A DNA stretch of 64,000 nt from contig DASYXT010000039.1 in NCBI GenBank assembly GCA_035934555.1, positions 62,001 to 126,000 of the forward strand. Direction: 5' to 3'. Each line of letters starts with the position of its first letter. The first letter of the stretch is position 1. A program made the position numbers and the translations under genes. The stretch comes from DASYXT01 sp035934555 (GTDB lineage: Bacteria > Verrucomicrobiota > Verrucomicrobiia > Limisphaerales > UBA8199). The notes under the pieces are model-generated. The model was not told where the DNA came from and did not search any database. It saw nothing but the letters and a program-made list of their open reading frames with translations. Below are positions 50,404 through 62,600 of the stretch, piece by piece.

Positions 50404-53400
50404 ATGAGACCGAAGTTAATCGCTGCCGTAGTGTCGCTAGCATTGTTATCGGCCACGGTTTCCCGCGCGGCCGACCCGATTTGGGAGAATTGGGGCAATT
50501 ATTTCCTGAACTTCACCAACGCACAATACACGCCGCCGATTGACGCCGTCACCGTTGTCAATCACTCGGGTGCCACATTTACAGTTGGTACCAGCTCCAC
50601 CTTCAACACGTTTGACACCGTCAATTACACCAATCAGGGACAGATGACCGGCAATCCGGGGTTCGATTTCGAGAACATACCTTCCGGTGACGGCGTGGCG
50701 ACCTGGAGTTCTAATTTCATCAACCAGCAAGGCGGAGGGAACAACGGCACGATCAGCTGCGACGGCATTTTCACTTTCTTCATCACCCCCCAGCTTCCAG
50801 CCGGCAATCTCACCGGCAGCTCCAAATGCCTGGTTTATGCCAGCAATATTGTCAATTCCGGCACCATTAATATGAGTGCCAGCAGCCTCATTAAAATGCA
50901 CGGCACGAGCGTAGATATTAGCCGTGGGGCGATTCTGATGGCCAATCCCAGTGACTTATTTGGTTTCTTTACCGCCGGCCAACTGGATGGGTACTGGGGC
51001 GTTGGCACTGCCGATATCCGTTACTTCAACGCGCCGCCGAATAATGCGGGCCAGGCCAGTTTACTAAACCCGACAGCGATGTTCCCCATCGTCAACGGGG
51101 CGACGGAGGCAATCCCCGACGTGTATAATATAACCAACCGGTATTCCGTCCCAGGGTTTGGACAGTTGGTGCTCTTTAACCCGCTGGTTTACACGCTCAC
51201 TTGGGTCGCTAATAATGGTACTAACTTCCTGACGCAGGTGGTCGCGCTGCTTAATACCAACGCTGCTTTCACCCCGAGCGTATATTTCTCCCCGAACGAA
51301 ATCGGCGTGCAGTGGCAGTGGAGTTCAACCAATTTCCCAAACGGCGGCGTTAATTCGAGTAACTATTTGTTCCTGACCGATGACTTCGGTGAGGTCACCA
51401 ACCTCCAAACGGTGATTGATGGCCAGGCGGGGCCGCGGCTCACCTATATCCCCATCAACTATAACTTTGTTCAGGGCACGCCCTACACAACCTTCAACCC
51501 GTTTGCCATTCAAGGTCAGCCGGTTTCCCCAGGTCAGATCCCATTCATCCCCGGCGTCGTCACCAACGATTACTCGGCTTATCAGGCAATCTTTTCTGCC
51601 GCGACCGAACTGCCGACTGACGTCGGCTTCGGCAATGTCACCAATCTAGCTGGCCGTATTGAGATCACCGCGGACAAATTTCTTAACCTGACCAGCAGCC
51701 GCATCTCTTCACTGAATTATCTTTTATTGAAGAGCACCAACCATTTTGCCGGCAGCAGAGGCGCCGTCATCTCCTCCCCGAACCTGGACTTGTATCTCCG
51801 CACCACAAATGCCATTTTGAATGTGACCAATCTCGTCGCCCCCTACTTGAACCATCTCGCTGGCACTTGTGATCTGTGGAGCGCCCGGTGGACGAATGTC
51901 GTCGGCTCGGTAACCAACTCCTTTCATGTGCTCTTCGTGGACAGCGCGTTTTCTCCGGTCACCGCCCCGCTGATTCAGACGCTCAATCTTACAGTCACGA
52001 ATTTTAACGCCGCGACGAACAATCTGGTGATCAGCGACGTGCTGAACGTCACCGCCAACCTCTTACTCAAGGCCGACACGCTTACGATCACCACGAACCC
52101 CGGCAACATCTTTGCTCCGGTCGGCCAGCTCAACATTCTCAACCCAAATATCGTTTGGTCCACCGCGCTGCCTGGCCTGAGTGCCCTGACCAACTGGGGC
52201 ATTATTACTGCCCAAAACGCCGTGTACTTCGGCGGTTCCCGCAGTCAGCCTCCTTATAACACCAATATCGTGGATGTCCCTTATCAGAACTTTGTCAACT
52301 ACGGCGGCATCACTAACCAGGCAACACTCCTCTGGTCCACGCTGTTCCAGAATAGCGGCGTGTTCGAGTGTGGCCAGGGGTCCTTCAATCTCCAGAAAGC
52401 TTGCCTCGTTACTCTCACCAACGGGTTAATCCATGCTCGCGGCGGTGATATCGATCTGACTGGCTGCAGCATGCTGGTGAGCAATCATGCGCTGCTGGCC
52501 GGTGGCGCGTTGACCCTGGCGGTTACCAACTCGCTAGACGATGGCAGTCTCGGCCCCAACAGCGCCGATGGCATTACGAATAAGAACTCCTGGCTGGCAG
52601 GCAATGGCATCAACTTGCTGGTGCTGCCCTCCCAAGCCAGCCTGCTCGGTACCACAGTCACTAACCTGGCAGCGGATTATGCTCTGGTTGACAGTATCTG
52701 GGCGGGCGCCGACCTCGGCAACACTGCCGCCGGCTTCGCCAACAATGCCGCTCTGGGTCGCCTGATTCTCGATGGCCTCACCAACAACACCTACGAGTTC
52801 ACTCCCGCCACCGGCCATAACGCGCTTTACGTTGACCGGCTCGAGCTACTGGACTTCGTTGCGATCAACCAGGACGGCGCCGGCAACTGGGCCTCGTTGA
52901 TGTGTGACCCCGGCATGACCGTCTATTACGGCCAGGCGCTGGCTAACGGCATGGACATTTCTGAAAAACTCAACCAGGTTAACAACCACCAGTTCCAGTG
53001 GGTCAGCAATTTCAACACCGGCTTTTTCTCCTCGACTAACGTCGTTTATACCGATGGCAGCACCAATCGGCTCAACACCGCGCTGGTCACCAGTTGCGAC
53101 ATCGATTCCAATGGCAACGGCATCCCCAATTGCCAGGACCCGAACCCCATCCCGGTTCTTTCGGCGCGGAGTTTTGCCCTCACGGTGGGTGTCACAAATC
53201 GGCCGTCCCCAGCGGCGCTAGTCTCCTGGAGCGCCTTCCCCGGCACCACCAACTACTTGCTAAGCGCCACCTCCGCTCACGCCACTAACTGGACCGTTGT
53301 TACCAATTTCTATTATCCGGGCCCGTTGCCGGGCCGGGTAACCGTCGCCGATTTGGTTCGCACTAATAATCCCAAGTTCTATCGCGTCCGGGCCGTGTTG

Positions 53401-53406
53401 CGCTAA
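50404..53406 (+). CDS. large exported Asn/Thr-rich protein, unknown
   Basis: 1000 aa from ATG 50404, chosen because CACAGG lies 10 bp before it and it begins a good signal peptide (MRPKLIAAVVSLALLSATVS); an ATG at 50374 adds ten residues. The body is a long beta-rich region, with motifs such as SLNYLLLKSTNHFAGSRGAV, that suggests a beta-helix. Near the C-terminus DIDSNGNGIPNCQDPNPI looks like a calcium-binding thrombospondin-3-type repeat, and the end (LVSWSAFPGTTNYLLSATSA, then FYRVRAVLR) is the short beta-module seen in neighbours. Confidence 0.7.
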   Translation: MRPKLIAAVVSLALLSATVSRAADPIWENWGNYFLNFTNAQYTPPIDAVTVVNHSGATFTVGTSSTFNTFDTVNYTNQGQMTGNPGFDFENIPSGDGVATWSSNFINQQGGGNNGTISCDGIFTFFITPQLPAGNLTGSSKCLVYASNIVNSGTINMSASSLIKMHGTSVDISRGAILMANPSDLFGFFTAGQLDGYWGVGTADIRYFNAPPNNAGQASLLNPTAMFPIVNGATEAIPDVYNITNRYSVPGFGQLVLFNPLVYTLTWVANNGTNFLTQVVALLNTNAAFTPSVYFSPNEIGVQWQWSSTNFPNGGVNSSNYLFLTDDFGEVTNLQTVIDGQAGPRLTYIPINYNFVQGTPYTTFNPFAIQGQPVSPGQIPFIPGVVTNDYSAYQAIFSAATELPTDVGFGNVTNLAGRIEITADKFLNLTSSRISSLNYLLLKSTNHFAGSRGAVISSPNLDLYLRTTNAILNVTNLVAPYLNHLAGTCDLWSARWTNVVGSVTNSFHVLFVDSAFSPVTAPLIQTLNLTVTNFNAATNNLVISDVLNVTANLLLKADTLTITTNPGNIFAPVGQLNILNPNIVWSTALPGLSALTNWGIITAQNAVYFGGSRSQPPYNTNIVDVPYQNFVNYGGITNQATLLWSTLFQNSGVFECGQGSFNLQKACLVTLTNGLIHARGGDIDLTGCSMLVSNHALLAGGALTLAVTNSLDDGSLGPNSADGITNKNSWLAGNGINLLVLPSQASLLGTTVTNLAADYALVDSIWAGADLGNTAAGFANNAALGRLILDGLTNNTYEFTPATGHNALYVDRLELLDFVAINQDGAGNWASLMCDPGMTVYYGQALANGMDISEKLNQVNNHQFQWVSNFNTGFFSSTNVVYTDGSTNRLNTALVTSCDIDSNGNGIPNCQDPNPIPVLSARSFALTVGVTNRPSPAALVSWSAFPGTTNYLLSATSAHATNWTVVTNFYYPGPLPGRVTVADLVRTNNPKFYRVRAVLR

Positions 53407-53522
53407 CCGGACCAGGGGAACTGCGGATGAAGAAAAAATTTCTGATCCGCAGCAGCAAGCGCTGGACATGTCAAATCGTCTTTGATTTACTGGACAGTGG
53501 TGGGACTAAGGTCGCGCGCAGG

Positions 53523-53539
53523 GCAGGTTTCTAACCTGC
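53523..53539. repeat. short hairpin in the 53407-53662 spacer
   Basis: GCAGGTTTCTAACCTGC is a perfect 7-bp stem with 3-nt loop, surrounded by GC-rich partial inverted repeats (GCGCCGG, CCGGCGC-type) up to 53611. Could be a further repeat family or a weak terminator. No gene is seen in this 256-bp spacer. Confidence 0.45.
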
Positions 53540-53662
53540 TACCGCGCCGGTTGCGCATCGGCAACGGTCGGCCTGCGCCGGCTAAGAATTTGGGCCTGCG
53601 ACGCGCCGGGGTTATGGCGGCGCCGCCGAGTTTTGGTTTTGATCAGTTAACGAGTAGAAGTT

Positions 53663-56600
53663 ATGCAAAGATCGCGTTTGAGTACCTCGTTTTGGGGCCG
53701 GTTGGTTTTGCTGGGGCTTAGTCTGGCCCTGGGCGCGCCAGCCCTTTTGGCCCAAGCCCCCCCGAACGACAATTTCGCCAGTGCCACTGTACTGGTTGGA
53801 CCCAGCGGCACAGTCAACGGTTCAAATATCGGCGCAACCCTTGAAGCGGGCGAGCCGAGCATCACCGGCAACCCGGGCGGCGAATCCATTTGGTATGTCT
53901 GGACTGCGCCGGCGGACATGACCGTCACATTCAACACGTTTGGCAGCGATTTCGACACACTCCTCGGCGCTTATGCCGGCACCAGCCTCGCCGCCCTGAC
54001 CTACGTCGCCGATAACGACAATTACGGCAGCGGCCTCCAGAGCAGCCTCACTTTCACCGCCACTAGCAACTCGGTTTATTACATCAAAGTCGATGGCTTC
54101 AACGCAGGTGCCGGTTACGGCGCATCGCAGGGCAGCGTTGTCCTCAATTGGGGCAGTTCCATCAGCGTCGGGCTCCAGGCCGGCGATTTCCGCTTCACTT
54201 CGTCCTATTACCTTTCGAGCGACTATGATACTTCCTGGCAGCCGCCGCTGGACCCACGCGGTGAAATGCTTTCGGTTCCGGCCCACATGACCATCACGCG
54301 CGAGCACGGCTCCGCCGGCAAGGTGCAGGTTACCTACGCGATTACCAACGGCTTCTACACGAATTGGTTCACAAACTACCTCTACGGCACCAACATCTAT
54401 TCGACCAACATCGTCTATGATACGAACGCCAACACAATTGTCGCGAATCAAACCACTTTCACCAACATCTTAAGCACCAACTGGTTTACCTTCAGCGAAT
54501 TCCAGGACCTCCAATTCGATATCTTCCAGTATCTAGAGGAAATTGACCTGACGAATTTCACCGTGACGAACGCAAACGGTGTTCTGGTCCCGCCTAATGG
54601 TCTCTATACCATCACGAACGACCTGCCGCCCGGCACACTGCCCCCGGATTGCACTTCGTTCCCCGGCTCGTTTTGGGTGAGCAATGCGGTTAGCGTTACC
54701 CTGGCCAACACTAATTGGGTAGAGACGAATTATACCTACACGGAGATTTATTGCATGCAGCAGCCGCCGGTGGAACAGATCATTCCCTCGGCCGTCGATG
54801 GCGTCGATTATACTTCCGGGATCGGCACCACCAATTTTGACGACTACCAGATGAGCGCTGACGTCATCGTAGATATGTTGCCGCCTTCCTTCCCGTTCCA
54901 GGAGGGCTCGATTCCAAGGGGCATCGGCTTTTACATAAACCGCTACCTCGTCGGCACCATTCTCAATGTCGCGTTGGACCCGCTGGAATCTTCCACCATC
55001 GGCGCGCCAACTGCTTCCACCCAACTGACTAATGCCGTTCTTAACGTGTTGAACGAAGACACCGCCGATTTAAGCGCGGGCGAGAATTCTCCCCATCTCT
55101 TTGACTCCGGCCGGCTGGCAACGAACTATTTTAATTTTGAGCGGGCCACCATCCGCTGCACGCGCAACGTAGGGGGGACGCATCAGGCCGTCATCTATGT
55201 CTATCGCCAAAGCCTGGATTACTCGGCCGGCACGTCTGTCAACTATCGCATCGATCACCTTAAAGGTCCTCCCACCGATAACGGCAACAACATATTTCCC
55301 GAAGCTCCCGACGAAATCCCGCTGCAGGCCGGCTCGGAGTACGCCACCCCGCCCGGTTCCGCGGCCTACGGCACCAACCCGGACTTTGACTCCGTTACCG
55401 GGCAGCTCCAGTGGGGCGCTTTTGACGGCACTCCCAAACCGATTACCATCGACATTACCAACTACAACGACGTCGAATTCAACGAAGACCTGCTGGTCGA
55501 ACTTTACTTCCCCGACCCGCAGCCGACGGACCGGTTTCTGGGCAACGTCCATTACTGCGTGCTGACGATCCTGTTTGATAACGAGCGCGGCGACGCGCAA
55601 CCCGCCGGCGCGGTCGATCGCATGCACAACATGGACGACGATTCCAGCACGTTGCCTCACCCTTACAACCTCCATCCCGGCGCAAATAGCACGGTGTACG
55701 CCGTGGCCGTTCAGCCCGACGGCAAATCAGTGATTGGCGGCGATTTCAGCGCCTACGACACCGAGGTGCGCAACCGCATCGCGCGGATGAACGCTAACGG
55801 CCTGCTGGATACCACTTTCAATCCGCCCGGCGGCGCCGATCAGTTTGTCAGTTGCCTGGCGATTGATCCGGCCGGCAACGTCGTCGCCGGTGGCGCGTTC
55901 AACTCGATGAACGGCATCAACAGCAAAGGCGTCGCGCGGCTTCTGCCCAACGGCACGTCGGACACCAGCTTTTCGCCTGGGGCCGGCGCCAGCGACATCG
56001 TCTGGGCCCTGGCGTTCCAAACCAATAGCATCATTGTCGCTGGGCAATTCACCTATTTTAACAATCTGCCCGCCTCATTCATTGCGCGGCTGAGTCCCGC
56101 CGGTGTCTTTGATCAGAGCTTTGTTCCCAACATCGATGGCCCGATCCAGGCCGTCGCCGTTCAGCCCGACGGCAAGATCCTCATCGGTGGCGATTTCCTC
56201 ACCGTCAACGGTACGCCGCGCACTCGGTTGGCTCGGCTCAATGCCAATGGTTCCCTGGACACTTCGTTTGATCCCGGTTACGGGTTCGATAATACCGTCT
56301 ATACGATTGTCCTCCAGCCTGATGGCCGGATTCTGGCTGGCGGCAGCTTCCAGTACGTCGGCGCTCAGAGCCGCAACTCCATCGCGCGTCTGAACACCAA
56401 TGGCAGCGTCGATCAGACCTTTGATCCCGGTGACGGCGCCAACGACACCATTTACTCGATTAACATCCAGCCCGACGGCGGCATCATCGCTTGCGGCGTG
56501 TTCAGCGCCTTCAACCAGGTTCGCCGTAACACCATGGTCCGGCTTTTCGCCAACGGCGTGGTCGATACCAGCTTCATGGATACCGCTTATAACCAGTTTG

Positions 56601-59600
56601 CCGGCCTGCCGACTCACTACTGGGATCCAAATGCCGAGACCCGCAATTTCATCTACTCTTCCGCTCTGCAACCCGATGGCAACCTGATGATCGCCGGCGG
56701 CTTCCATCGCGTCGGCGGCGGCTGGACCCGCGACGATGTCCGTTACCGTGAGAACGTGTGCCGCATCATCGGCGGCGCCACGCCGGGACCCGGCAACATG
56801 AGCTTTGCCTATAACTCGATCAGCGCCGATCAGTTCAGCGACCAGGTATTCGTCACGCTTAACCGCCAAAACGGCACGCTGGGTCCGGCCACAGTAACGG
56901 TGGGCCCGAGCAGCGTCGCACCGGGGCCTGGCGTTGGCGTCGATGGCCAGGATTTTTCGTTTAATCCTATTTACGCTAATCCGGTGTATATCACCTCCTG
57001 GGCGAGACCGACGTGGCAGCTCCAGGATGGCACTTTCGGCCAAAATCAGGCTAACGCTCAAACCATCGAGCCGGGGACCACCATCCCCAACCCCGCTGAC
57101 AAGGTCTTTATCAACATCCTGGATAACACCAACGTCTCGGGCAACCGCTCCTTCAACATGAAGCTGAGCCACCCGAGCGGTACCGACCTGTTTTATCTCG
57201 GCGGCCAGAACATTCCCCTGGGATTTGCCCTCGGCAGCGACACTGCCACCCTCAACATCCTGGATTACCACAATCTGCCGGGCACGCTCGGCTTCAGCGC
57301 GCCGACCTACGTGGTGGGCGAAGGCGGCACGAACGCCATCATTACCGTTACCCGTACCAACGGCCTGGCCGGTCTGGTCAGCATTCACTTCGCGACTGCC
57401 AACGGTTCCGCCACCAACAATATTCATTACTACGCGACCAATGGGATTCTGACGTTCCTCCCCGGCATTACCAACCAGAGCTTCGCCGTCAAAATCATCG
57501 ATGAAAACATCGTTGATTATGATCATACCGTGCGCCTGAACCTGTTCGCGCCCTCGGGCGGAGCCACCGGCGGTCTGACCAACGCCGTGCTAACGATCGT
57601 CGATAATGACGTGCGCGGCGGCTATGTCCAATTCAATTCGCCGCTGATGGGCACCAACCTCAACGGCCCGTTCGCGATCTACGGCACCAATGAAAATGCC
57701 GTCTATGCCGCGGCAATTATCAGCCGCAACGGCAGCGGCGCAGGTTTGTTGAGCGCCCAACTGGCGGTTACCAACGGCACCGCCATCAATGGTTATAATT
57801 TTACCGGCTTCACCAATACCCTGACCTGGGTGGACGGTGACGTTCGGCCCAAAGTCGTTCCCATCCGCCTGTTTGACGATGGCGTAGTTGAGACGACGCC
57901 GCTGACGGTCAATCTGACCCTCTCGGCTACGACGCTCAATGGCCAGACTAACTCTCAGTCCCTCGGCTCGCCGCAATTCGGGGTGCTCTACATTACTAAC
58001 AGCGATTTCCCGGGCCAGCTCGCCTTCAGCACCCCGGTCTATGCCGTCAACAATAGCGGCGGCCCGGCGATTATTACTGTCGTGCGCACCGGCGGCAATG
58101 CCGGCGCCGCGACGGTCAATTTTGCCACTCTCCCTGGCACATCGACCCCGGGCGTCGATTTTACGCCCACCAATGGCGTTCTGTATTTCGGCCCTGGTGA
58201 AGTCAGCAAGAGTTTCGCGGTGCAGGTGATGGATACCGGTCTGCCGGAAACTCCGCGATTTGTTACGCTGCAGCTCAGCGGCGGCACCCCGGCGGGTATT
58301 CTTGGCGCACCCAGCACGGCCATTCTCAACATCGTCAATAGTGAAAACTTCAATAACCCGCCCGGCGGCCTGGACCCGACGGTCAACCCGGCGTTCGGAT
58401 TCAACGACGCGGTCCACGCCCTCATCCAGCAGCCAGATGGCAAGTTTCTCGCCGGCGGCGATTTCACCCAGGCCGATGGTCTGCCGCGGCAGCGCATCGC
58501 GCGCATCAACACCGATTTCTCGCTGGATACAGGCTTTTCATCGGTCCTGTCCAGTTATGGCGCCGGCGGCTCGGTGCTGGGCCTGGTTTGCCAGAGTGAT
58601 TTGCGCATCCTGGTTTGCGGCTTGTTCACCAACTTCAATAGCTTTGCGCAGAACTATGTCACACGCCTGAATGCCGACGGCACGCTCGACAGCACCTTCA
58701 ACATCGGCAGTGCCGCCGATAACCCGGTTTATTCCATGGCAGAAACCTTCGTCGGACCCGATCGCAAGGTGCTGCTGGCGGGTGCTTTCCTCCATTTCAA
58801 CGGCCAACCGGCCAATTTCATCACCCGCCTGAACAATAACGGCTCGCCGGATAATAATTTCCAGCCGGGCAGTGGCCCTAATGGCCCGGTCCAGGCGCTG
58901 GTGGTGCAGCCCGACGGCAAGATTGTTATCGGCGGTGACTTCACCTCGTTCAACGGCGTCGCCCGCGTCCGCATCGCCCGCTTATACGCCAACGGTTCGC
59001 TCGACTTGAGCTTCGACCCCGGCGCCGGGGCCAATGACTCGGTCCGCTCGATTGCCGTGCAGAGCGACGGCCGCATCCTGATGGGTGGCGTGTTCACCAA
59101 TATCAACGGCGTCGCTCTCAATCACCTTGCGCGGCTCAACGGCGATGGTTCGGTGGACAATACCTTCACCCCCGGGCTGGGCGCCAATGACCTGGTCTCC
59201 TCGATCACAGTGCAACCCGACACCCGGATTGTGCTGGGCGGCCAGTTCACCTTATTCAACGGTGTCACCCGCCGCGGAATTACCCGCCTCAATAACGACG
59301 GCACGCTCGACACGATGATTAATTTTGGTCTGGGCGCGAATAGCTACGTCGCCGCGACGTTGTTCCAGACTAATGCTCAGACGGGGATGATTGTCCTGGC
59401 GGGCGCGTTCACCACCTACGACAATCAACCCGCCCAACGCATCGCGCGCATTTTCGGCGGTTCGATCGACGGCGCCGGCACCATCCAGTTCGATGTGCCC
59501 TACTATGAAGTCGCCGAGGATGGCACCAATATCACCGTCAATGTGCGCCGTTACGGCGGCACCACCGGCATCGTCAGCACTGATTTCAACACCAGTGACA

Positions 59601-62600
59601 ACTCAGCGATTGCCGGCGTGAATTATCTGCCCGTCATGACCAACCTGGTCTTCGCCTCCGGCGAGGTGCTGCAAACCGTCACCATCCCTGTGCTGCGGGA
59701 TTACGCGATTACCACCAATCTTTGGGCCAACTTGAACCTCTCGAATTTCCAGCCGCCGCTCCCTGCCGGCCCGACCATCGGGAACATCCCAACCGCGACC
59801 CTGATTATCGATAACGTCGATAGCGGTGTCAGTTTCTCTTCCCCCACCTATGCGTTTGCGGAAAACGACCCGAGCGGGTTCGCCCTCATTAATGTAATCC
59901 GCACCGGCAGCACGATTGAACCGGCTGCCGTCAATTTCTACACGCTGACGAATGGTTCGGCCATCGCGTTCACCAATTACGTCCCGGTGACCAATACTGT
60001 CACCTTTGCTGCCGGTCAGGCCTCCAACTTCGTTACCGTCCCCCTCATCCACACCCTCGCCGCCGAGGGCAACACCACTGTCCCGTTGTTGCTCAGCAAT
60101 GCCAATAATGCGCTGCTCCTCACGCCTTCCACCGCCACCCTCACCATCATTGATGTGGACCGGTACCCAGGCCAGTTCGTCTTCGCCCAAACCAATTTCG
60201 TCGTCAATGAAAGCGCTGGGCTCGCCGTTCTGACCCTCATCCGCACCAACGGCCACACCGGCTCCGTCACCGTCCAATATGCGACCTCGGACGGCACCGC
60301 CGCTGCCGGGTTTAACTATGTCGCGACCAATGGCATCGTTTCTTTCGCCGACGGTGAGACGGTCAAAAACATCGCCGTGCCGCTCATCGAGACGACTCAG
60401 GTGACCGGCAACACCGCCTTCCAGGTCAACCTATCCAACCCCGGCGGCGGGGCTACCATCCTCACGCCCAGCACCGCCGTGACGATCATTGATGACCACG
60501 TCGGCATCGCCTTCTCCAGTCCGATTTATATCGTCACTGAGACTGACGGCAGCGTGATCCTGGGCGTCAACCGTATCGGTACAAATGGTTCGACCACCTT
60601 CAGCTACGCAACGACCAACGGCAGCGCCATCGCCGGGACCAACTACGTCGCCAGTTCCGGCACCCTGACCTTTGTGCCTGGCGAATCCTTTAAGACCTTC
60701 CCTATTTCGGTCCTGCATGATCCGCGCGTCACCGGCCCGCTCTCCTTCACCGTTGGTTTGTTCAATCCAACGTTCCCCGCCCGGGTTTACGCGAATAACC
60801 CCGCCACTGTCACCATCAACGACGCTGACCCTGGGTTCGCTTTTACCAATGCCAATTTCTATACCGTCAAGAGCGGCACCAACGTCACTATCTCGGTGGT
60901 GCGCTCCAACGCCAACACCGGCACGGTCTCGGTTAATTTCGCGACCGCCGACGGCACCGCCATCGCCGGTGTGGATTACGTTGCTACCAACGGTTTGCTC
61001 ACCTTTAGCAACGGCATCGCTCTGAAGAGCTTTAATGTCCCGATCATCAACAGTCGCCAGGTCGCAGGCGACCGCACCTTCTCGGTGTATCTGGTCAACC
61101 CGTCGCCGCCGGCCCAGTTGGTGCCGCCTTATACCGCGTCGGTGACCATCACCGATAACCTCTCGGGCCTGAGTTTCTCGAGCCCGGTCTATTCGGTCAA
61201 TGAAAACGGGGTCTCAGCCACGATCACCGTGACGCGCACCGGCTACACCAATAGCACCGTGTCGGTTAACTACGCCACCGCCGACGGCACCGGCAACAAT
61301 GGGATCAACTACGTCGGCACCAGCGGCACGCTTGTGTTCAGCAACGGCGTCACCGTCCGGACCTTCTCAGTTCTGGTCATTGACGATGACATCGTTAATG
61401 GCGATAAGACCGTCCTGCTCGCTTTGAGCAATCCCACCGGCAACGTCGTGTTCTCCGGTCCGAGCGCCGCCACCCTCACCATTCGCGAGACCGATGGCAG
61501 TGAAATCCTGTCCGCCGGCACCGCGCTGACTTATGAGAGCGGGCCGGTCAATGGCGCCATTGATCCGGGTGAGCGCGTTTCCATCCTGTTTGCGTTCCGC
61601 AACGCGGCCGGCTCGAACACCACCAGCCTCGTCGCCACCCTGCTGGCCACCAACGGCGTCGCTTCCCCTTCCGCGGCTCAGAATTATGGCGTACTCATCG
61701 CCCACGGTCCCTCGGCCTACCGTCCGTTCACTTTCACGGCGAACGTCACCAACGGCCAGGTGGTTACTGCGACGTTCCAATTGGTGGATAACAATGGCCC
61801 TACTAATTATTTGGCGGTGCCCTTCGTCGTCGGTCAGAGCAGCGCGACGTTCTCGAATCTGAGTTATATCACGATCAACGATTACAGCAACGCGACGCCC
61901 TATCCTTCCATCATTAACGTCACCGCCCTTCCTGGCCTCGTCTCAAAGGTCAGCGTCACCTATTCCAACCTGAGCCATACCTGGCCAAGCGATATCGATT
62001 CTATTCTGGTTGCCCCTGGCGGTGAATCCACTCACTTGATGACTAAAGTGGGCTCTTCCTTCTCGGTCAATAATGTCACCCTCAGTTTTGACGATACTGC
62101 CGCCAGCCTTCTCCCGAGCACGTCGCAGATCCTATCGGGCACTTATCGCCCGACCTGCTTCGGGTCGGCCATCACCTTCCCGGCCCCCGCTCCGCCCGGC
62201 CCGTATCAAACCAACCTGGCAACCTTTAATCTCTCCAACCCGAATGGCAACTGGTCGCTCTACGTGCTTGATGACCGCCAGCTTAATTCCGGCAACATCT
62301 CCAATGGCTGGGTGCTTCATCTATCCACCTCGTCGCCGATCCTCGGCAATGCCGACCTCGCGCTGGGCATGACCGCTGCCCCCAATCCGGTCGTCACGAG
62401 CAGCAACCTGACCGTCTCCCTGACGCTGACGAACTTTGGCCCCTCCAGCGCGAGCAACATCACCGTCAACAACCCGCTGCCGCCCTCCACCGCTTACGTC
62501 AGTTCCTCGCCCTCGGTCGGGCAGGCGGGTACTAATGCCGCCGGGCTGTTCACTTGGACTATCCCATCGCTGGCTGTCAACGGCACCGCTTCACTCACCC

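Noticed and set aside
53523..53539. Intrinsic terminator after the 1000-aa protein gene
   Set aside because: The stem is followed by TACCGCGCC and not by a T-run, and it sits more than 110 bp after the stop codon; kept only as a hairpin.
56075..57526. 483-aa minus-strand open frame, and several others of 150-280 aa opposite the giant gene
   Set aside because: They are antisense to the delta-60/Calx-beta repeats and their own repetitive look simply mirrors that of the sense repeats.
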